A DNA stretch of 64,000 nucleotides, from the NCBI GenBank assembly GCA_903884505.1, contig CAISET010000001.1, positions 42,796 through 106,795 of the forward strand, read 5' to 3'. Below, in pieces: positions 41,796 through 50,829 of this stretch. The notes beneath the pieces are model-generated. The model saw only the letters and a program-made list of their open reading frames with translations. It was not told the origin of the DNA and did not search any database. The DNA comes from an uncultured Microcaldota archaeon. Lineage in GTDB: Archaea; Micrarchaeota; Micrarchaeia; Burarchaeales; Fermentimicrarchaeaceae. Both the position numbers and the translations under genes were made by a program. The stretch's first letter is position 1, and the number at the start of each line of letters is the position of its first letter.

Positions 41796-42383
41796 ATGGC
41801 AAAAGCGACTGGACCGGTTTATGACGTTCCGTTCAAGAGGAGGAGGAAGAACCTCACCAACTACGCGAAGAGGCTCGCGCTCGTGAAGAGCGGGAAGCCG
41901 AGGATGGTTGTGAGGAAGAGCCTGAGGCACGTGAGCGTCCAGTTCGTGAGATACGAAGAAAAAGGGGATGTGACGGTGGCATCGGCAAATTCGAGCGAGC
42001 TTTCGAAATTCGGCTGGAGCGACAGGAGCAACCTGCCGACGGCATATTTGACCGGTGCGCTCGCGGCAGGCAAGGCGAAGAAGAAAGGGGTAACGGAGTT
42101 CGTGCTCGACATTGGGCTCTCAACCGCCTCGAAGAACGCGCTGCCTTTTGGAGCCGTGAAGGGGGCGCTCGACGCGGGGCTGAAGACGAAGTTCAACCCG
42201 GAGAGCGTGGATGCGGGAAGGATCAGGGGGGAGCACATCGCGAAGTACGCCGAGAGCCTGAAGGGGAGCGGCGCTTACGAGAAGAGGTTTTCCGATTATC
42301 TTAAGCAGGGCATGCAGCCCGAGAAGCTGCCTGAGAAGTTCGACGAGGTCAAGGCGGCTGTTCTCAAGTCGCAGGGGGCGTGA
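41796..42383 (+). CDS. rpl18: large-subunit ribosomal protein uL18
   Basis: 195 residues, archaeal/eukaryal type: VPFKRRRKNLTNYAKRLALV, PTAYLTGALAAGKAKKKGVT and LDIGLSTASKNALPFGAVKG. Binds 5S rRNA with uL5. ATG 41796 follows GGTGAT. Confidence 0.95.
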   Translation: MAKATGPVYDVPFKRRRKNLTNYAKRLALVKSGKPRMVVRKSLRHVSVQFVRYEEKGDVTVASANSSELSKFGWSDRSNLPTAYLTGALAAGKAKKKGVTEFVLDIGLSTASKNALPFGAVKGALDAGLKTKFNPESVDAGRIRGEHIAKYAESLKGSGAYEKRFSDYLKQGMQPEKLPEKFDEVKAAVLKSQGA

Positions 42384-42388
42384 AGATT

Positions 42389-43141
42389 ATGGCAGCTGGA
42401 AGAAGGGGAGGCGGTTTCCGGAGAAGGGTCGAGGAAGCGGAGCCGTTCGACGTGGATGCCTGGCAGCCCAAAACGGAGCTTGGAAGGAAGGTGAAGAGGA
42501 AGGAGATAGTCAGCATCGACGAGATATTCGAGATGGGGAAGCCCATGCTCGAGCACGAGATTGCGGATGTGCTTCTGCCGGGGCTGAAGGATGACGTTCT
42601 TGAGATAAACATGACTGCGAGGATGACGGACTGCGGAAGGAAGTTCTCCTACCGCGCGATTGCGCTTGTCGGCGACGGGAACGGCCATGTTGGAATCGGG
42701 GCCGGGAAGGCAGCCGAGGCAAAACCTGCGGTCGAGACCGCGATAAAGTACGCGAAGAGGAGCATCGTGAAGATTCCGCTCGGTTGCGGCTCGTGGGAGT
42801 GCGGGTGCGGCACAAGGCATTCTGTGCCAATCATAATTCATGGGAAGAACGGCTCGGTCAAGGTTACGATCAAGCCGGCGCCCAGGGGGCTGGGCATTGC
42901 CGCGAGCGAGGTCGTGAAGAAGGTGCTGAGGATGGCCGGCGTGAAGGACGCCTGGACATTCTCGCGCGGCAGGACCTCCTCGATATATAATACTGCGATG
43001 GCGACAGTCGCCGCGCTGGACAGCCTTAACAGGATGAAGTTCAAGGGCGACTGGGAGTCGCGGCTCGCGGAAACCGAGCAGCAGAAGGCAACGGGGGCGG
43101 AGGCCGCGGCGCCGGAAGCTCCTGCGGCTGAGGCAGGGTGA
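42389..43141 (+). CDS. rps5: small-subunit ribosomal protein uS5
   Basis: 250 residues: double-stranded RNA-binding-like N-terminal domain (DCGRKFSYRAIALVGDGNGH), [20 protein letters not shown], and C-terminal KPAPRGLGIAASEVVKKVLR. An Ala-rich tail follows. Entry-tunnel fidelity protein. Confidence 0.95.
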   Translation: MAAGRRGGGFRRRVEEAEPFDVDAWQPKTELGRKVKRKEIVSIDEIFEMGKPMLEHEIADVLLPGLKDDVLEINMTARMTDCGRKFSYRAIALVGDGNGHVGIGAGKAAEAKPAVETAIKYAKRSIVKIPLGCGSWECGCGTRHSVPIIIHGKNGSVKVTIKPAPRGLGIAASEVVKKVLRMAGVKDAWTFSRGRTSSIYNTAMATVAALDSLNRMKFKGDWESRLAETEQQKATGAEAAAPEAPAAEAG

Positions 43142-43146
43142 GCTGG

Positions 43147-43617
43147 ATGGCTGAGAGGAAGAGGATTGCAATTGTCCGCGTGCGCGGGGTGGTCAGGGTG
43201 CCTGAGAGGCTCATGGCCACTTTCAAGAACCTCAGGATCACGCGCGTTAACCACTGCGTAATACTCGAGAACACGCCAACGAATATGGGTGCAGTCGAGC
43301 TCGTGAAGGATTATATAACCTGGGGCGAACCTGATGCTGAGACGATAAAGGCGCTTTTGGAGTCGAAGGGGATGCTGACTGGGAGGAGAAGGCTGAGCGA
43401 GGCTCAGCTGAAGGCGAGCGGCTTCGATGGGTTTGATGCTTTTGCGCAGAAGTTCGCAGTGTTCGGGGCTGAGCTTAAATCGATAAAGGAGATGAAGCCC
43501 CTTTTCAGGCTGCATCCGCCAAGGAAGGGGTACGGGAGCATAAAGAAGAGGTACCCGTACGGCGCGCTCGGGAACCGCGGTGCGGAAATCGGAAAGCTGC
43601 TGAAGAGGATGATTTAG
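43147..43617 (+). CDS. rpl30: large-subunit ribosomal protein uL30
   Basis: 156 residues, the long archaeal/eukaryal form: IAIVRVRGVVRVPERLMATF, LRITRVNHCVILENTPTNMG and FRLHPPRKGYGSIKKRYPYG. Only one base separates it from uL15. Confidence 0.94.
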   Translation: MAERKRIAIVRVRGVVRVPERLMATFKNLRITRVNHCVILENTPTNMGAVELVKDYITWGEPDAETIKALLESKGMLTGRRRLSEAQLKASGFDGFDAFAQKFAVFGAELKSIKEMKPLFRLHPPRKGYGSIKKRYPYGALGNRGAEIGKLLKRMI

Positions 43618-43618
43618 G

Positions 43619-44044
43619 ATGGCAAGGAGAATCCGCAAAAGAGGCCAGCATAAGTACCACGGGACGCGGCGCTGGGGCGGCGGCAACATAAAGCACAGGA
43701 GGGGGAAGGGCTCCAAGGGAGGGAAGGGCTTCGGCGGCAGCCACAAGCAGAAGTGGACTTGGATTTTGAGATACCATCCCGACCATTTCGGCAGGGAATC
43801 CATGGCCTCGCTGAAGAAGGAGAAGCCGAAAGTGATAAACCTCTGGGAGATAAACAAGCTCGTGCTCGACGGAAAACTCAAGAAGGGCGCGGACGGAAGA
43901 TACCTTGCGGAGCTTAAGGAGTTCAAGGTGCTCGGGACCGGGAAAATGGGGTTCCCGGTCACGGTCCATGCCGGCTCGTTCTCCAAAAGCGCTGTTGAGA
44001 AGATAAAGGAAGCCGGTGGCGACGCAAAGCTTGGCGGGCAGTGA
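43619..44044 (+). CDS. rpl15: large-subunit ribosomal protein uL15
   Basis: 141 residues: RIRKRGQHKYHGTRRWGGGN, HRRGKGSKGGKGFGGSHKQK (Gly-rich arm) and HAGSFSKSAVEKIKEAGGDA. Precedes secY as in most archaea; its stop overlaps the upstream GTG of secY. Confidence 0.94.
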   Translation: MARRIRKRGQHKYHGTRRWGGGNIKHRRGKGSKGGKGFGGSHKQKWTWILRYHPDHFGRESMASLKKEKPKVINLWEINKLVLDGKLKKGADGRYLAELKEFKVLGTGKMGFPVTVHAGSFSKSAVEKIKEAGGDAKLGGQ

Positions 44045-44049
44045 TACGA

Positions 44050-45531
44050 ATGGGGACTTGCGCGCTTGATATTTTCAAGCCGTTCATCAAGATGCTGCCT
44101 GAGGTCAAGAAGCCGGCAAGGGCGCCTCCGCTGAACCAGAAGCTGATGTGGACCCTGGCCGCGCTGCTGCTTTTCTTCGTGATGTTCCACATATATCCGG
44201 TTGGCGTGCAGAGGGTCACTGACCCGCAGTATGAGTTCATGCAGATAATATTCGCGAGCAAGATGGGGAGCCTTATCACCGCAGGTATCGGGCCAATCGT
44301 GCTGGCGTCCATATTCCTTCAGCTGTTCGCGGGCGCGAAGATAATCAACATAGACCTGAGCGATCCTGACCAGAAGGCGCTGTTCTCTGGCACGCAGAAG
44401 CTCCTGGCGATACTTCTGTCAATCTTCGAGAGCGGCATTTACGTCTATACCGGCGCCGTCGGAACGCTTCCGGGCGCCGGATTGGAGCTGAAGCTTATTG
44501 TGATGCTGCAGCTCGCCATGGGCTCCATCATATTGCTGTACCTGGATGAGATTGTCTCCAAATACGGGATTGGATCCGGAATCTCGCTGTTCATAGCCGC
44601 GGGGGTCTCGCTTGCCGTCGTGCAGGGGACGCTCGGCCTTGGCGGAAACGGGATATTGAACTCCGCGATAACTGCGATAAACGAGGGAGGGGCGGATGCA
44701 ATCCCCAATGCGCTGCTCGCCTTCCTGCCGCTGCTCTTCACCGCGATCGTGTTCGCGGGCTCGGTTTATGCGGAAGGGATGAAGGTGGAGATACCGCTCG
44801 CTTTCGAGCGGGCGCGCGGGTTCGGCGGAAGGTTCCCGATCAAGTTTCTCTACGTGTCCAATATCCCGGTCATACTTGCGAGCGCGCTGATGCTCAACGT
44901 GCAGCTCTGGTCGAGGATGCTCAGCGGGATGAACCTGTCCATAGGCGGCGTGAACATATTCGAGAGCATAGTGACGATAAATGCAGGAACGGGGAGGCCA
45001 GTCGGGGGAATCATATACCTGCTTACGAACAGCTTCTCCAACCCGATGCTGCTCAACCCCGGCGATGTCGCCGGCGGGTACAGGACGTATGTGGGGCTGC
45101 TGATGACTTCGTCATCGCAGCTTGCGCTGCCGGGAATAGGGGCAATCATGGTGCCCGAAATCGTACATGTTGTGACCTATGTCGCATTCTACGTCATCCT
45201 CTGCGTCATCTTCGGGAAGTTCTGGATTGAGACGACAAGCATGGACGCGAGAAGCGTCGCGGAGCAGCTGCAGAAGTCGGGGCTCCAGATTCCGGGCTAC
45301 AGGAGGGACCCGAGGATGATAGAGAAGCTACTGGAGAAATATATACCGACAATCACGATCCTCGGCTCCGCTTTCGTCGGCCTGCTTGCGGCTTTCGCGG
45401 ACCTGACCGGCGCGCTCGGGACAGGCACGGGCATACTGCTGACGGTCGGCATACTTTACAAGTTCTACGAGAGCCTCGCGACCGAGAGGATGTTCGACCT
45501 TTACCCGGACCTGAGGAAGTTCGTGGGCTGA
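44050..45531 (+). CDS. secY: preprotein translocase subunit SecY
   Basis: 493 residues with ten predicted membrane helices forming the protein-conducting channel. Typical features are LNQKLMWTLAALLLFFVMFH (helix 1), the plug-region entry VTDPQYEFMQIIFASKMGSL, EIVSKYGIGSGISLFIAAGV and the cytosolic loop GFGGRFPIKFLYVSNIPVIL. Secretes, among others, the surface proteins encoded nearby. Its TGA overlaps the adk ATG. Confidence 0.96.
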   Translation: MGTCALDIFKPFIKMLPEVKKPARAPPLNQKLMWTLAALLLFFVMFHIYPVGVQRVTDPQYEFMQIIFASKMGSLITAGIGPIVLASIFLQLFAGAKIINIDLSDPDQKALFSGTQKLLAILLSIFESGIYVYTGAVGTLPGAGLELKLIVMLQLAMGSIILLYLDEIVSKYGIGSGISLFIAAGVSLAVVQGTLGLGGNGILNSAITAINEGGADAIPNALLAFLPLLFTAIVFAGSVYAEGMKVEIPLAFERARGFGGRFPIKFLYVSNIPVILASALMLNVQLWSRMLSGMNLSIGGVNIFESIVTINAGTGRPVGGIIYLLTNSFSNPMLLNPGDVAGGYRTYVGLLMTSSSQLALPGIGAIMVPEIVHVVTYVAFYVILCVIFGKFWIETTSMDARSVAEQLQKSGLQIPGYRRDPRMIEKLLEKYIPTITILGSAFVGLLAAFADLTGALGTGTGILLTVGILYKFYESLATERMFDLYPDLRKFVG

Positions 45532-46085
45532 TGGCTGTGATAATAGTTCTGGGCGCCCCGGGCGCGGGGAAGACGACGGTTCTCACGAAGGCTGCCGAGC
45601 AGTCGCCGGGGTGGCGAGTGATAACCTGGGGTGACAGGGCGCTCGAGATTGCCAAGGCAAAGGGCCTTGCGAAGGAGCGCGACGAGATAAGGAAGCTTCC
45701 TGTCGCGAAGCAGGCCGAGCTGCAGAGGATGGTCGCGGACTCGCTCGCAAATGAGAAGGGAAAATGGATGCTCGATACCCACTGCTCAATCAACACCCCG
45801 GAAGGATATTACCCGGGGCTGCCATTCAAGGTGCTGGAGAAGCTGAAGGCCGACGCGCTCGCGTATGTGAATGCGCCTGTCGAGGATGTGATGCGGAGGC
45901 GGAAGACGGACACGAGCCGCGCGAGGGATGCGCAGGGACGGAAGGAACTCGAAGAGCACCTTGCAGTAAACCGCGCGCTGCTCGGCGCGTATTCCGCGTT
46001 CAGCGGCGCGCCCGTTATGATCATAGAGAATGCCGATGGGAAGCTCGATGAGGCGGTCGCGAAGCTCAAGGGGCTGTTGAGATGA
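45531..46085 (+). CDS. adkA: archaeal-type adenylate kinase
   Basis: 184 residues. P-loop GAPGAGKTTVLTKAAEQ; ITWGDRALEIAKAKGLAKER and DTHCSINTPEGYYPGLPFKV are signatures of the trimeric archaeal AdkA family, not bacterial Adk. Converts AMP + ATP to 2 ADP. Confidence 0.92.
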   Translation: MAVIIVLGAPGAGKTTVLTKAAEQSPGWRVITWGDRALEIAKAKGLAKERDEIRKLPVAKQAELQRMVADSLANEKGKWMLDTHCSINTPEGYYPGLPFKVLEKLKADALAYVNAPVEDVMRRRKTDTSRARDAQGRKELEEHLAVNRALLGAYSAFSGAPVMIIENADGKLDEAVAKLKGLLR

Positions 46086-46573
46086 TTGACGCGACCACTG
46101 CATTTTTCGCAATCACGGTGATTGCGGTCGTTTATTCCGCGATAACCACGCACATCACGAAGACCTGGGGGAACCGCGCCAGGGTGACGCAGATACAGGC
46201 GGAGATGAACCGCATAAACAACATGATGACCGAGGCCGTGAAGCATAATGATGAGAAGAAAAAGAAGGAGGCCGAGGCGGAGCAGGGGAAGATTGCGGGG
46301 CTGATGAAGGAGAGCATGATTCTCCAGTTCAAGCCGCTTGTAGTGACGCTGCCCGTTTTCATCGGCCTGAGCTGGGTCCTAAGGACGACGTTCCCGGAAT
46401 TCCAGATAAAGCTCGCGGTCGCGCTTCCGATTTTCATACAGAACTTCAACAACTTCCCGAACTGGAGGGATACGTTCGGGGTCATCGGATGGTTCATACT
46501 CGCGCTGCTGGTTTCAGGGCTGCTCGTGCAGTTCATAACCGGGAAGATAAGCGAGATGCGGAAGAAGAAGTGA
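46082..46573 (+). CDS. YidC/EMC3-type membrane insertase (DUF106)
   Basis: 163 residues with three membrane helices (about 5-24, 82-100, 132-152) and a charged cytosolic coiled coil between the first two (HNDEKKKKEAEAEQGKIAGL). That is the DUF106 plan, the archaeal member of the Oxa1 superfamily that helps insert membrane proteins. Its position after secY and adk is conserved in archaea. Overlaps adk by four bases. Confidence 0.85.
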   Translation: MIDATTAFFAITVIAVVYSAITTHITKTWGNRARVTQIQAEMNRINNMMTEAVKHNDEKKKKEAEAEQGKIAGLMKESMILQFKPLVVTLPVFIGLSWVLRTTFPEFQIKLAVALPIFIQNFNNFPNWRDTFGVIGWFILALLVSGLLVQFITGKISEMRKKK

Positions 46574-46583
46574 GGTGTTGCTG

Positions 46584-46901
46584 ATGCCGTTGCCAAGGAA
46601 CAGGTCAAGGTCCGTGAAGCGCATGCCTACGCGCACGCCGAACGGAAAGAATGTCGAGCACTACAAGAGCAAGAGGCCCGGGCGCCTGGGCTGCCGCATC
46701 TGCGGGGCGGTGCTCGGCGGGGTGAAGAATTCGCGGCGGGCTTCGGCGAGCGAAAAGACGCCCACGAGGATTTTCGCGGGCCAGCTCTGCGCGGGTTGCG
46801 CCAGCGAGGTCATCAAGATGAAGAGCCGCATAAGGATCGGGGAGATGCGCGCCGAGGAGGCCTCGCATGCGCAGCGCGAGTTCATAAAGATGCTGAAGTG
46901 A
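46584..46901 (+). CDS. rpl34e: large-subunit ribosomal protein eL34
   Basis: 105 residues: RNRSRSVKRMPTRTPNGKNV and two zinc-binding Cys pairs (CRICG, CAGC). The ATG 46584 gives the family-typical start. Archaeal/eukaryal-specific. Confidence 0.93.
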   Translation: MPLPRNRSRSVKRMPTRTPNGKNVEHYKSKRPGRLGCRICGAVLGGVKNSRRASASEKTPTRIFAGQLCAGCASEVIKMKSRIRIGEMRAEEASHAQREFIKMLK

Positions 46902-46910
46902 GCGGTTGCC

Positions 46911-47447
46911 ATGATAATCTGCATCTCCGGGCTGTCTGGCTGCGGTAAAAACACCGTCGGTGCGAAGGTTGCCGAGAAGCTGAAGCTCAGGCCCGTGCAG
47001 ATTTCGTTCAAGGAGGAGGCGAAGAGGAAGGGAATCACGCTCATGGAGCTCCAGGAAATCGCAAGCAGGGATAAGAAGCTTGATTTGGAGCTTGACGCAC
47101 GCATCGCGAAGGAAGCCGAGAAGGGGAACTGCGTCGTGATGACGTGGCTCTGCCCCTGGATGGTCAAGAATGCGGACCTGCGCGTGTGGCTCCATGCCTC
47201 GGAAGAGGAGCGGGCGAGGCGCGTCGCAGGAAGGGACGGGATGGCGCCGAAGGAGGCGCTGAAGCACGTGCACGCAAGGGACTCGAACAACAGGATGAGG
47301 TACAAGAAGTATTACAAGATTGACATTGATGACAGGTCGATATTCGACGTCGTGATAAACACCGGCAGGTTCGCGCCCGAGCAGTCCGCGGAGATAATCG
47401 CGGAGGCCGCGGAACTGCTTGGGCCGAGGAAGTACGAGCTAGGGTGA
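46911..47447 (+). CDS. cmk: archaeal-type cytidylate kinase
   Basis: 178 residues. The P-loop GLSGCGKNTVGAKVAEKL has Asn where most NMP kinases have Ser or Thr directly after GK, but Thr follows. CVVMTWLCPWMVKNADLRVW and RDSNNRMRYKKYYKIDIDDR match archaeal CMP kinase, which phosphorylates CMP/dCMP. Conserved operon neighbour of eL34 and eL14. Confidence 0.9.
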   Translation: MIICISGLSGCGKNTVGAKVAEKLKLRPVQISFKEEAKRKGITLMELQEIASRDKKLDLELDARIAKEAEKGNCVVMTWLCPWMVKNADLRVWLHASEEERARRVAGRDGMAPKEALKHVHARDSNNRMRYKKYYKIDIDDRSIFDVVINTGRFAPEQSAEIIAEAAELLGPRKYELG

Positions 47448-47452
47448 TTTCG

Positions 47453-47683
47453 ATGGTTTCGATTGAGAATGGAAGGCTGTGCGTGAAGAAGATGGGACGC
47501 GACGCGGGAAGGCTCTGCGTAATCACGAACGTGATTGACGAGAACTTCGCCAAGGTGCTCTGCGCGGGAAGGAAGAAGAAAAGGAAATGCAACGTGAGGC
47601 ACCTGGAGCCTCTACCCCAGAAGATGGAGCTGAAGGAGAGCGAGGAGGAGATGCTCAAGGCGCTTGCAGGGATGAAACAGTGA
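47453..47683 (+). CDS. rpl14e: large-subunit ribosomal protein eL14
   Basis: 76 residues, KOW-type: IENGRLCVKKMGRDAGRLCV and KKRKCNVRHLEPLPQKMELK. ATG 47453 follows GGTGATTT. The stop overlaps the GTG of cbf5. Confidence 0.92.
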   Translation: MVSIENGRLCVKKMGRDAGRLCVITNVIDENFAKVLCAGRKKKRKCNVRHLEPLPQKMELKESEEEMLKALAGMKQ

Positions 47684-48663
47684 AAGAAGGGGGAACGATT
47701 GTAAAGGTTGATGAGGGAACCGACCCGAAGCATGGGAAGAAGCCGGAGGAAAGGAGCATCGATGAGCTTCTCAGGCTTGGAGTCACGGTGATAGACAAGC
47801 CGTGCGGACCCTCTTCCCACGAAGTGACCGCCTGGGCGCGCAAAATCGTTGGCGCCGAGAAGGCTGGGCACTCCGGCACGCTGGACCCGCATGTGAGCGG
47901 CGTGCTTCCCGTGGGGCTCAACAGCGCCACGAAGGCGATGGGGTTCCTGCTGAAGTCGAAGAAGGAATACGTCGGGATAATGCAGTTGCACAGGAATGTG
48001 AAGGAAGGTGATGTGAAAAGGGCATTTGAGGCATTCACTGGGGAGATCAGGCAGCTGCCTCCGGTGCGGAGCGCTGTCCGCCGACGTGAGAGGAAGAGAA
48101 AGGTTTATTACATGGAGCCCCTCCAATATAAGGGTCGGGAAGTCCTTTTCCTCGTCGGATGTGAGGCAGGCACGTATATACGGAAGCTCTGTTTTGACAT
48201 CGGCAGGCACCTCGGGGTTGGGGCGAACATGCTCGAGCTCCGGAGGACAAGGGCTGGCGCGCTCACGGAAAAGATGTCCGTGACGCTGCACGACCTCTCG
48301 GATGCCGTGTGGCTCTGGAAGGAACGCAACGATGAAAAGGCGCTGAGGCGCTGCGTCCTGCCGCTCGAGGCGGCCGTGGACCTGAGGCGCGTCTGGGTGC
48401 GCGACTCCGCGGTTGAGTCGCTGTGCTCCGGCGCCGCGCTCGCGCTCCCGGGGATTGCAAGGATTGAGCTGGGAGTGATGCCTGGCGAAAGCATTGCGCT
48501 TATGAGCCTGAAGGGCGAGCTCGTGTGCATCGCGCGCTCGGAGATGGGCTCGGAAGGGATGGCAGCCGGGATGAAGGGCATCGCGGCGCGGACAGCAAGG
48601 GTGATCATGGAGAAGGGAACGTACCCAAAAATGTGGAAAACGTCGGAAAAAAAGGAGGGATGA
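47680..48663 (+). CDS. cbf5: tRNA/rRNA pseudouridine synthase Cbf5 (TruB family)
   Basis: 327 residues from a GTG overlapping the upstream TGA. Catalytic Asp in GHSGTLDPHVSGVLPVGL; nucleotide-binding YIRKLCFDIGRHLGVGANML; C-terminal PUA domain (about 245-320). Catalytic subunit of H/ACA RNPs and, in archaea, also makes Psi55 in tRNA T loops. The next gene is a tRNA-Ser with an intron in that very loop. Confidence 0.94.
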   Translation: MKEGGTIVKVDEGTDPKHGKKPEERSIDELLRLGVTVIDKPCGPSSHEVTAWARKIVGAEKAGHSGTLDPHVSGVLPVGLNSATKAMGFLLKSKKEYVGIMQLHRNVKEGDVKRAFEAFTGEIRQLPPVRSAVRRRERKRKVYYMEPLQYKGREVLFLVGCEAGTYIRKLCFDIGRHLGVGANMLELRRTRAGALTEKMSVTLHDLSDAVWLWKERNDEKALRRCVLPLEAAVDLRRVWVRDSAVESLCSGAALALPGIARIELGVMPGESIALMSLKGELVCIARSEMGSEGMAAGMKGIAARTARVIMEKGTYPKMWKTSEKKEG

Positions 48664-48669
48664 TTGCGC

Positions 48670-48820
48670 GCCGGGGTGGCGGAACCTGGTAACGCGTACG
48701 CCTGGAAACCCGGCAGGAAAATGCCGGCAAGCAAGCGTATGCCCGCAAGGGCTCATGGGTTCAAACGTCTTCGCTGAAGGCGAAGTGCTTTCAGTGGGGC
48801 TGAAAATCCCATCCCCGGCG
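48670..48820 (+). tRNA. tRNA-Ser(GGA) with two introns
   Basis: Exons 48670-48707, 48734-48765 and 48807-48820. Acceptor GCCGGGG/CCCCGGC, anticodon stem TACGC/GCGTA, loop CTGGAA + A (anticodon GGA at 48704-48706), long variable arm, T stem ATGGG/CCCAT, discriminator G. Intron 1 (48708-48733, 26 nt) is at the canonical 37/38 site with a CCGGCA/TGCCGG stem. Intron 2 (48766-48806, 41 nt) is in the T loop at 59/60. There TTCA pairs with TGAA as a perfect 4-bp central helix between bulges AAC and AAT. Splicing restores TTCAAAT. The gene lies in the ribosomal operon between cbf5 and uS13. Confidence 0.9.
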
Positions 48821-48848
48821 TTCATTCCAGCAAGAAGGTGTGATGATT

Positions 48849-49565
48849 ATGGCAAAACCAGCGAAGGAATCCGGAAAGGAGGCAAAGGAGCCTGCAAAGG
48901 AGGCCCAGAAGCCCGAGAAAAAGAAGGAGGCGTTCGCCGCCACGGCAGCGAAGCCCATGATGAGGGGGGGCATGGAGATAAAGGGAATTGTGAGGCTGGC
49001 TGGGCGGGATTTGAAGGGAGAGGTCCCGGTCGACAGGGCGCTCGCAAGGATCAAGGGGGTCGGGGAGAGGATGGCAAGCGTGCTCTCAAGTGCCGCCTAC
49101 TCCGAGCTGGGGCTGCCGAATGATGCGGTCATTGGCGAGCTTTCCGACGAGCAGATGAGGAAGCTCGAGGAGATGATGGCGAACCCCCAGAAGCACGGGG
49201 TTCCGCTGTGGATGCTGAACAGGCGCAAGGACATAGAGCTGGGAACGGACAGGCATGTGATTGGCACGGATTTGACTTTCACGGTAAAGCAGGACATTGA
49301 GAGGGAGAAGGATATGGGCACGTGGATTGGCTACAGGCACAACTACGGGCAGAAGGTGCGCGGCCAGCACACAAGGACGACCGGCAGGAAAGGAATGACT
49401 GTCGGAGTCATCAGGAAGGCGGTGCTCGCTGCGGCAAAGCCCGCGCCTGCGGCTGGCGGAGCCGCGCCTGCAGCCGGCGCACCGGCTGCTGCAGCGCCTG
49501 CGGCTGCGCCTGGCGCCAAGCCTGCGGCTGCACCCAAGAAGGAGGCCGCACCTGCGAAGAAATAG
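48849..49565 (+). CDS. rps13: small-subunit ribosomal protein uS13 with extensions
   Basis: 238 residues. The core (about 45-200) has IVRLAGRDLKGEVPVDRALA and YRHNYGQKVRGQHTRTTGRK. A Lys/Ala-rich N-terminal extension (about 40 residues) and an Ala/Pro/Gly-rich tail (about 45 residues) are unusual additions. ATG 48849 is the third possible in-frame start after the tRNA. Confidence 0.92.
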   Translation: MAKPAKESGKEAKEPAKEAQKPEKKKEAFAATAAKPMMRGGMEIKGIVRLAGRDLKGEVPVDRALARIKGVGERMASVLSSAAYSELGLPNDAVIGELSDEQMRKLEEMMANPQKHGVPLWMLNRRKDIELGTDRHVIGTDLTFTVKQDIEREKDMGTWIGYRHNYGQKVRGQHTRTTGRKGMTVGVIRKAVLAAAKPAPAAGGAAPAAGAPAAAAPAAAPGAKPAAAPKKEAAPAKK

Positions 49566-49578
49566 ATGGTGATTTGTG

Positions 49579-49680
49579 ATGGCTGTAAAGAAGATGAAGG
49601 GCAAAGGCGAAGCACGCAAGGAGAAGAAGGAAGCGAAGAGGGAGGAAGCGTGCAAATGCAGTTGCTGCTGCCGCGAGTGA
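49579..49680 (+). CDS. possible 33-residue basic Cys-rich peptide
   Basis: MAVKKMKGKGEARKEKKEAK, then a Cys-rich end CKCSCCCRE. GGTGATTT upstream at the usual spacing, and exact fit between uS13 and uS4, favour a real small gene. The five Cys within eight residues could bind a metal. I do not recognise it. Confidence 0.5.
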   Translation: MAVKKMKGKGEARKEKKEAKREEACKCSCCCRE

Positions 49681-49693
49681 ATGGTGATTATCG

Positions 49694-50275
49694 ATGGGAG
49701 ACCCGAGAAGACTGAGGCCGAAGTACGAATCCCCCAGGAAGATCTGGAGCAAGGAGAGGATTGAGGAGGAGCGCAAGCTTCTGGAAGAGTACGGGCTGGT
49801 CAGCATGCGCGAGCTCTGGATAATGCAGAAGGAGCTGAAGCGCGTGAGGCGTGAGGCAAGGAGGCTGCTCTCCTTGGGCGAGAAGGGGAAAATCGAGGGC
49901 AGGAAGCTTCTGGACAAGTGCATGAGGCTCGGATATGCGAAGGAGGGAGTCAATCTGGATGGCCTGCTGGCGCTTACAATCAGGGACATTCTGGAGAGGA
50001 GGCTGGAAACCCGCGTGCTGAAGCGCGGGCTTGCGAAGTCCATGAAGCAGAGCAGGCAGCTCATAGCGCACGGCCTGATAACCGTAAAGGGCAGGAGGGT
50101 CAGCGCTCCGAGCTATATAGTGCCCGTGAGCGAGGAAGGAACTGTGACGTATTACAAGCCCATTAATCTGGAGGCGCCGGTGATGGCGCAAAGGACAGCG
50201 GAAAAAGAGGCAACGACCCCCGAAGCGGCGAAAGCGCCAGCAGTGGGGCGAGCTGAGGGTGATGTGAGTGGCTAA
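49694..50275 (+). CDS. rps4: small-subunit ribosomal protein uS4
   Basis: 193 residues: [20 protein letters not shown], the S4 RNA-binding domain [20 protein letters not shown] and [21 protein letters not shown] 25-residue Ala/Glu-rich tail follows. Starts at ATG after GGTGATTATC. Confidence 0.94.
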   Translation: MGDPRRLRPKYESPRKIWSKERIEEERKLLEEYGLVSMRELWIMQKELKRVRREARRLLSLGEKGKIEGRKLLDKCMRLGYAKEGVNLDGLLALTIRDILERRLETRVLKRGLAKSMKQSRQLIAHGLITVKGRRVSAPSYIVPVSEEGTVTYYKPINLEAPVMAQRTAEKEATTPEAAKAPAVGRAEGDVSG

Positions 50276-50828
50276 GAAAGATGAAGAGGCGGCTGCTGCT
50301 GAGGCCGCAACCGAAAAGGCAGCCGAGGCAAAGCCTGCGGAGGCGCCCATGCGCGGCGCAAGCCGCGCAGTTGTCGCCGAAGGCGACTTGAAGGCTGAGC
50401 AGCCTGTGGCCGTGCCTGCGGCGAGTATTGCGCCAAGGCCGAGGAAGGACAGGTGGGGTGTCGCCAATGTCTTTTCCTCCAAGAACAATACTATCATAAC
50501 GATAACCGACATGAGCGGAGGGGAGACCATCGCGAAGGCGAGCGGCGGAATGATTGTGAAGGCCGACCGCGAAGAGGGCTCGCCCTACGCCGCGATGCAG
50601 GCGGCTTTCAAGGCCGCGGATATCGCGAAGGAGAGGGGGATAACGGCCGTCCACATAAGGATACGCGCGCCAGGGGGGCACGGGACGAAGACGCCCGGGC
50701 CGGGCGCGCAGGCGGTCGTAAGGGCGATTGCAAGGTCAGGGCTGAGGATTGGGAAAATCGAGGACGTCACCCCGATTCCAACGGACACAACCAAGAGACC
50801 CGGCGGAAGAAGGGGAAGGAGGGTCTGA
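50268..50828 (+). CDS. rps11: small-subunit ribosomal protein uS11
   Basis: 186 residues from a GTG overlapping uS4 by eight bases. Core: [40 protein letters not shown] and the terminal [19 protein letters not shown]. The first 55 residues are an Ala/Glu/Lys-rich extension not usual for the family. Confidence 0.94.
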   Translation: MAKKDEEAAAAEAATEKAAEAKPAEAPMRGASRAVVAEGDLKAEQPVAVPAASIAPRPRKDRWGVANVFSSKNNTIITITDMSGGETIAKASGGMIVKADREEGSPYAAMQAAFKAADIAKERGITAVHIRIRAPGGHGTKTPGPGAQAVVRAIARSGLRIGKIEDVTPIPTDTTKRPGGRRGRRV

Positions 50829-50829
50829 G

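Noticed and set aside
34658..45149. Many long antisense and alternate-frame open frames across the ribosomal operon
   Set aside because: They are by-products of GC-rich coding sequence; each overlaps an unmistakable ribosomal-protein gene.
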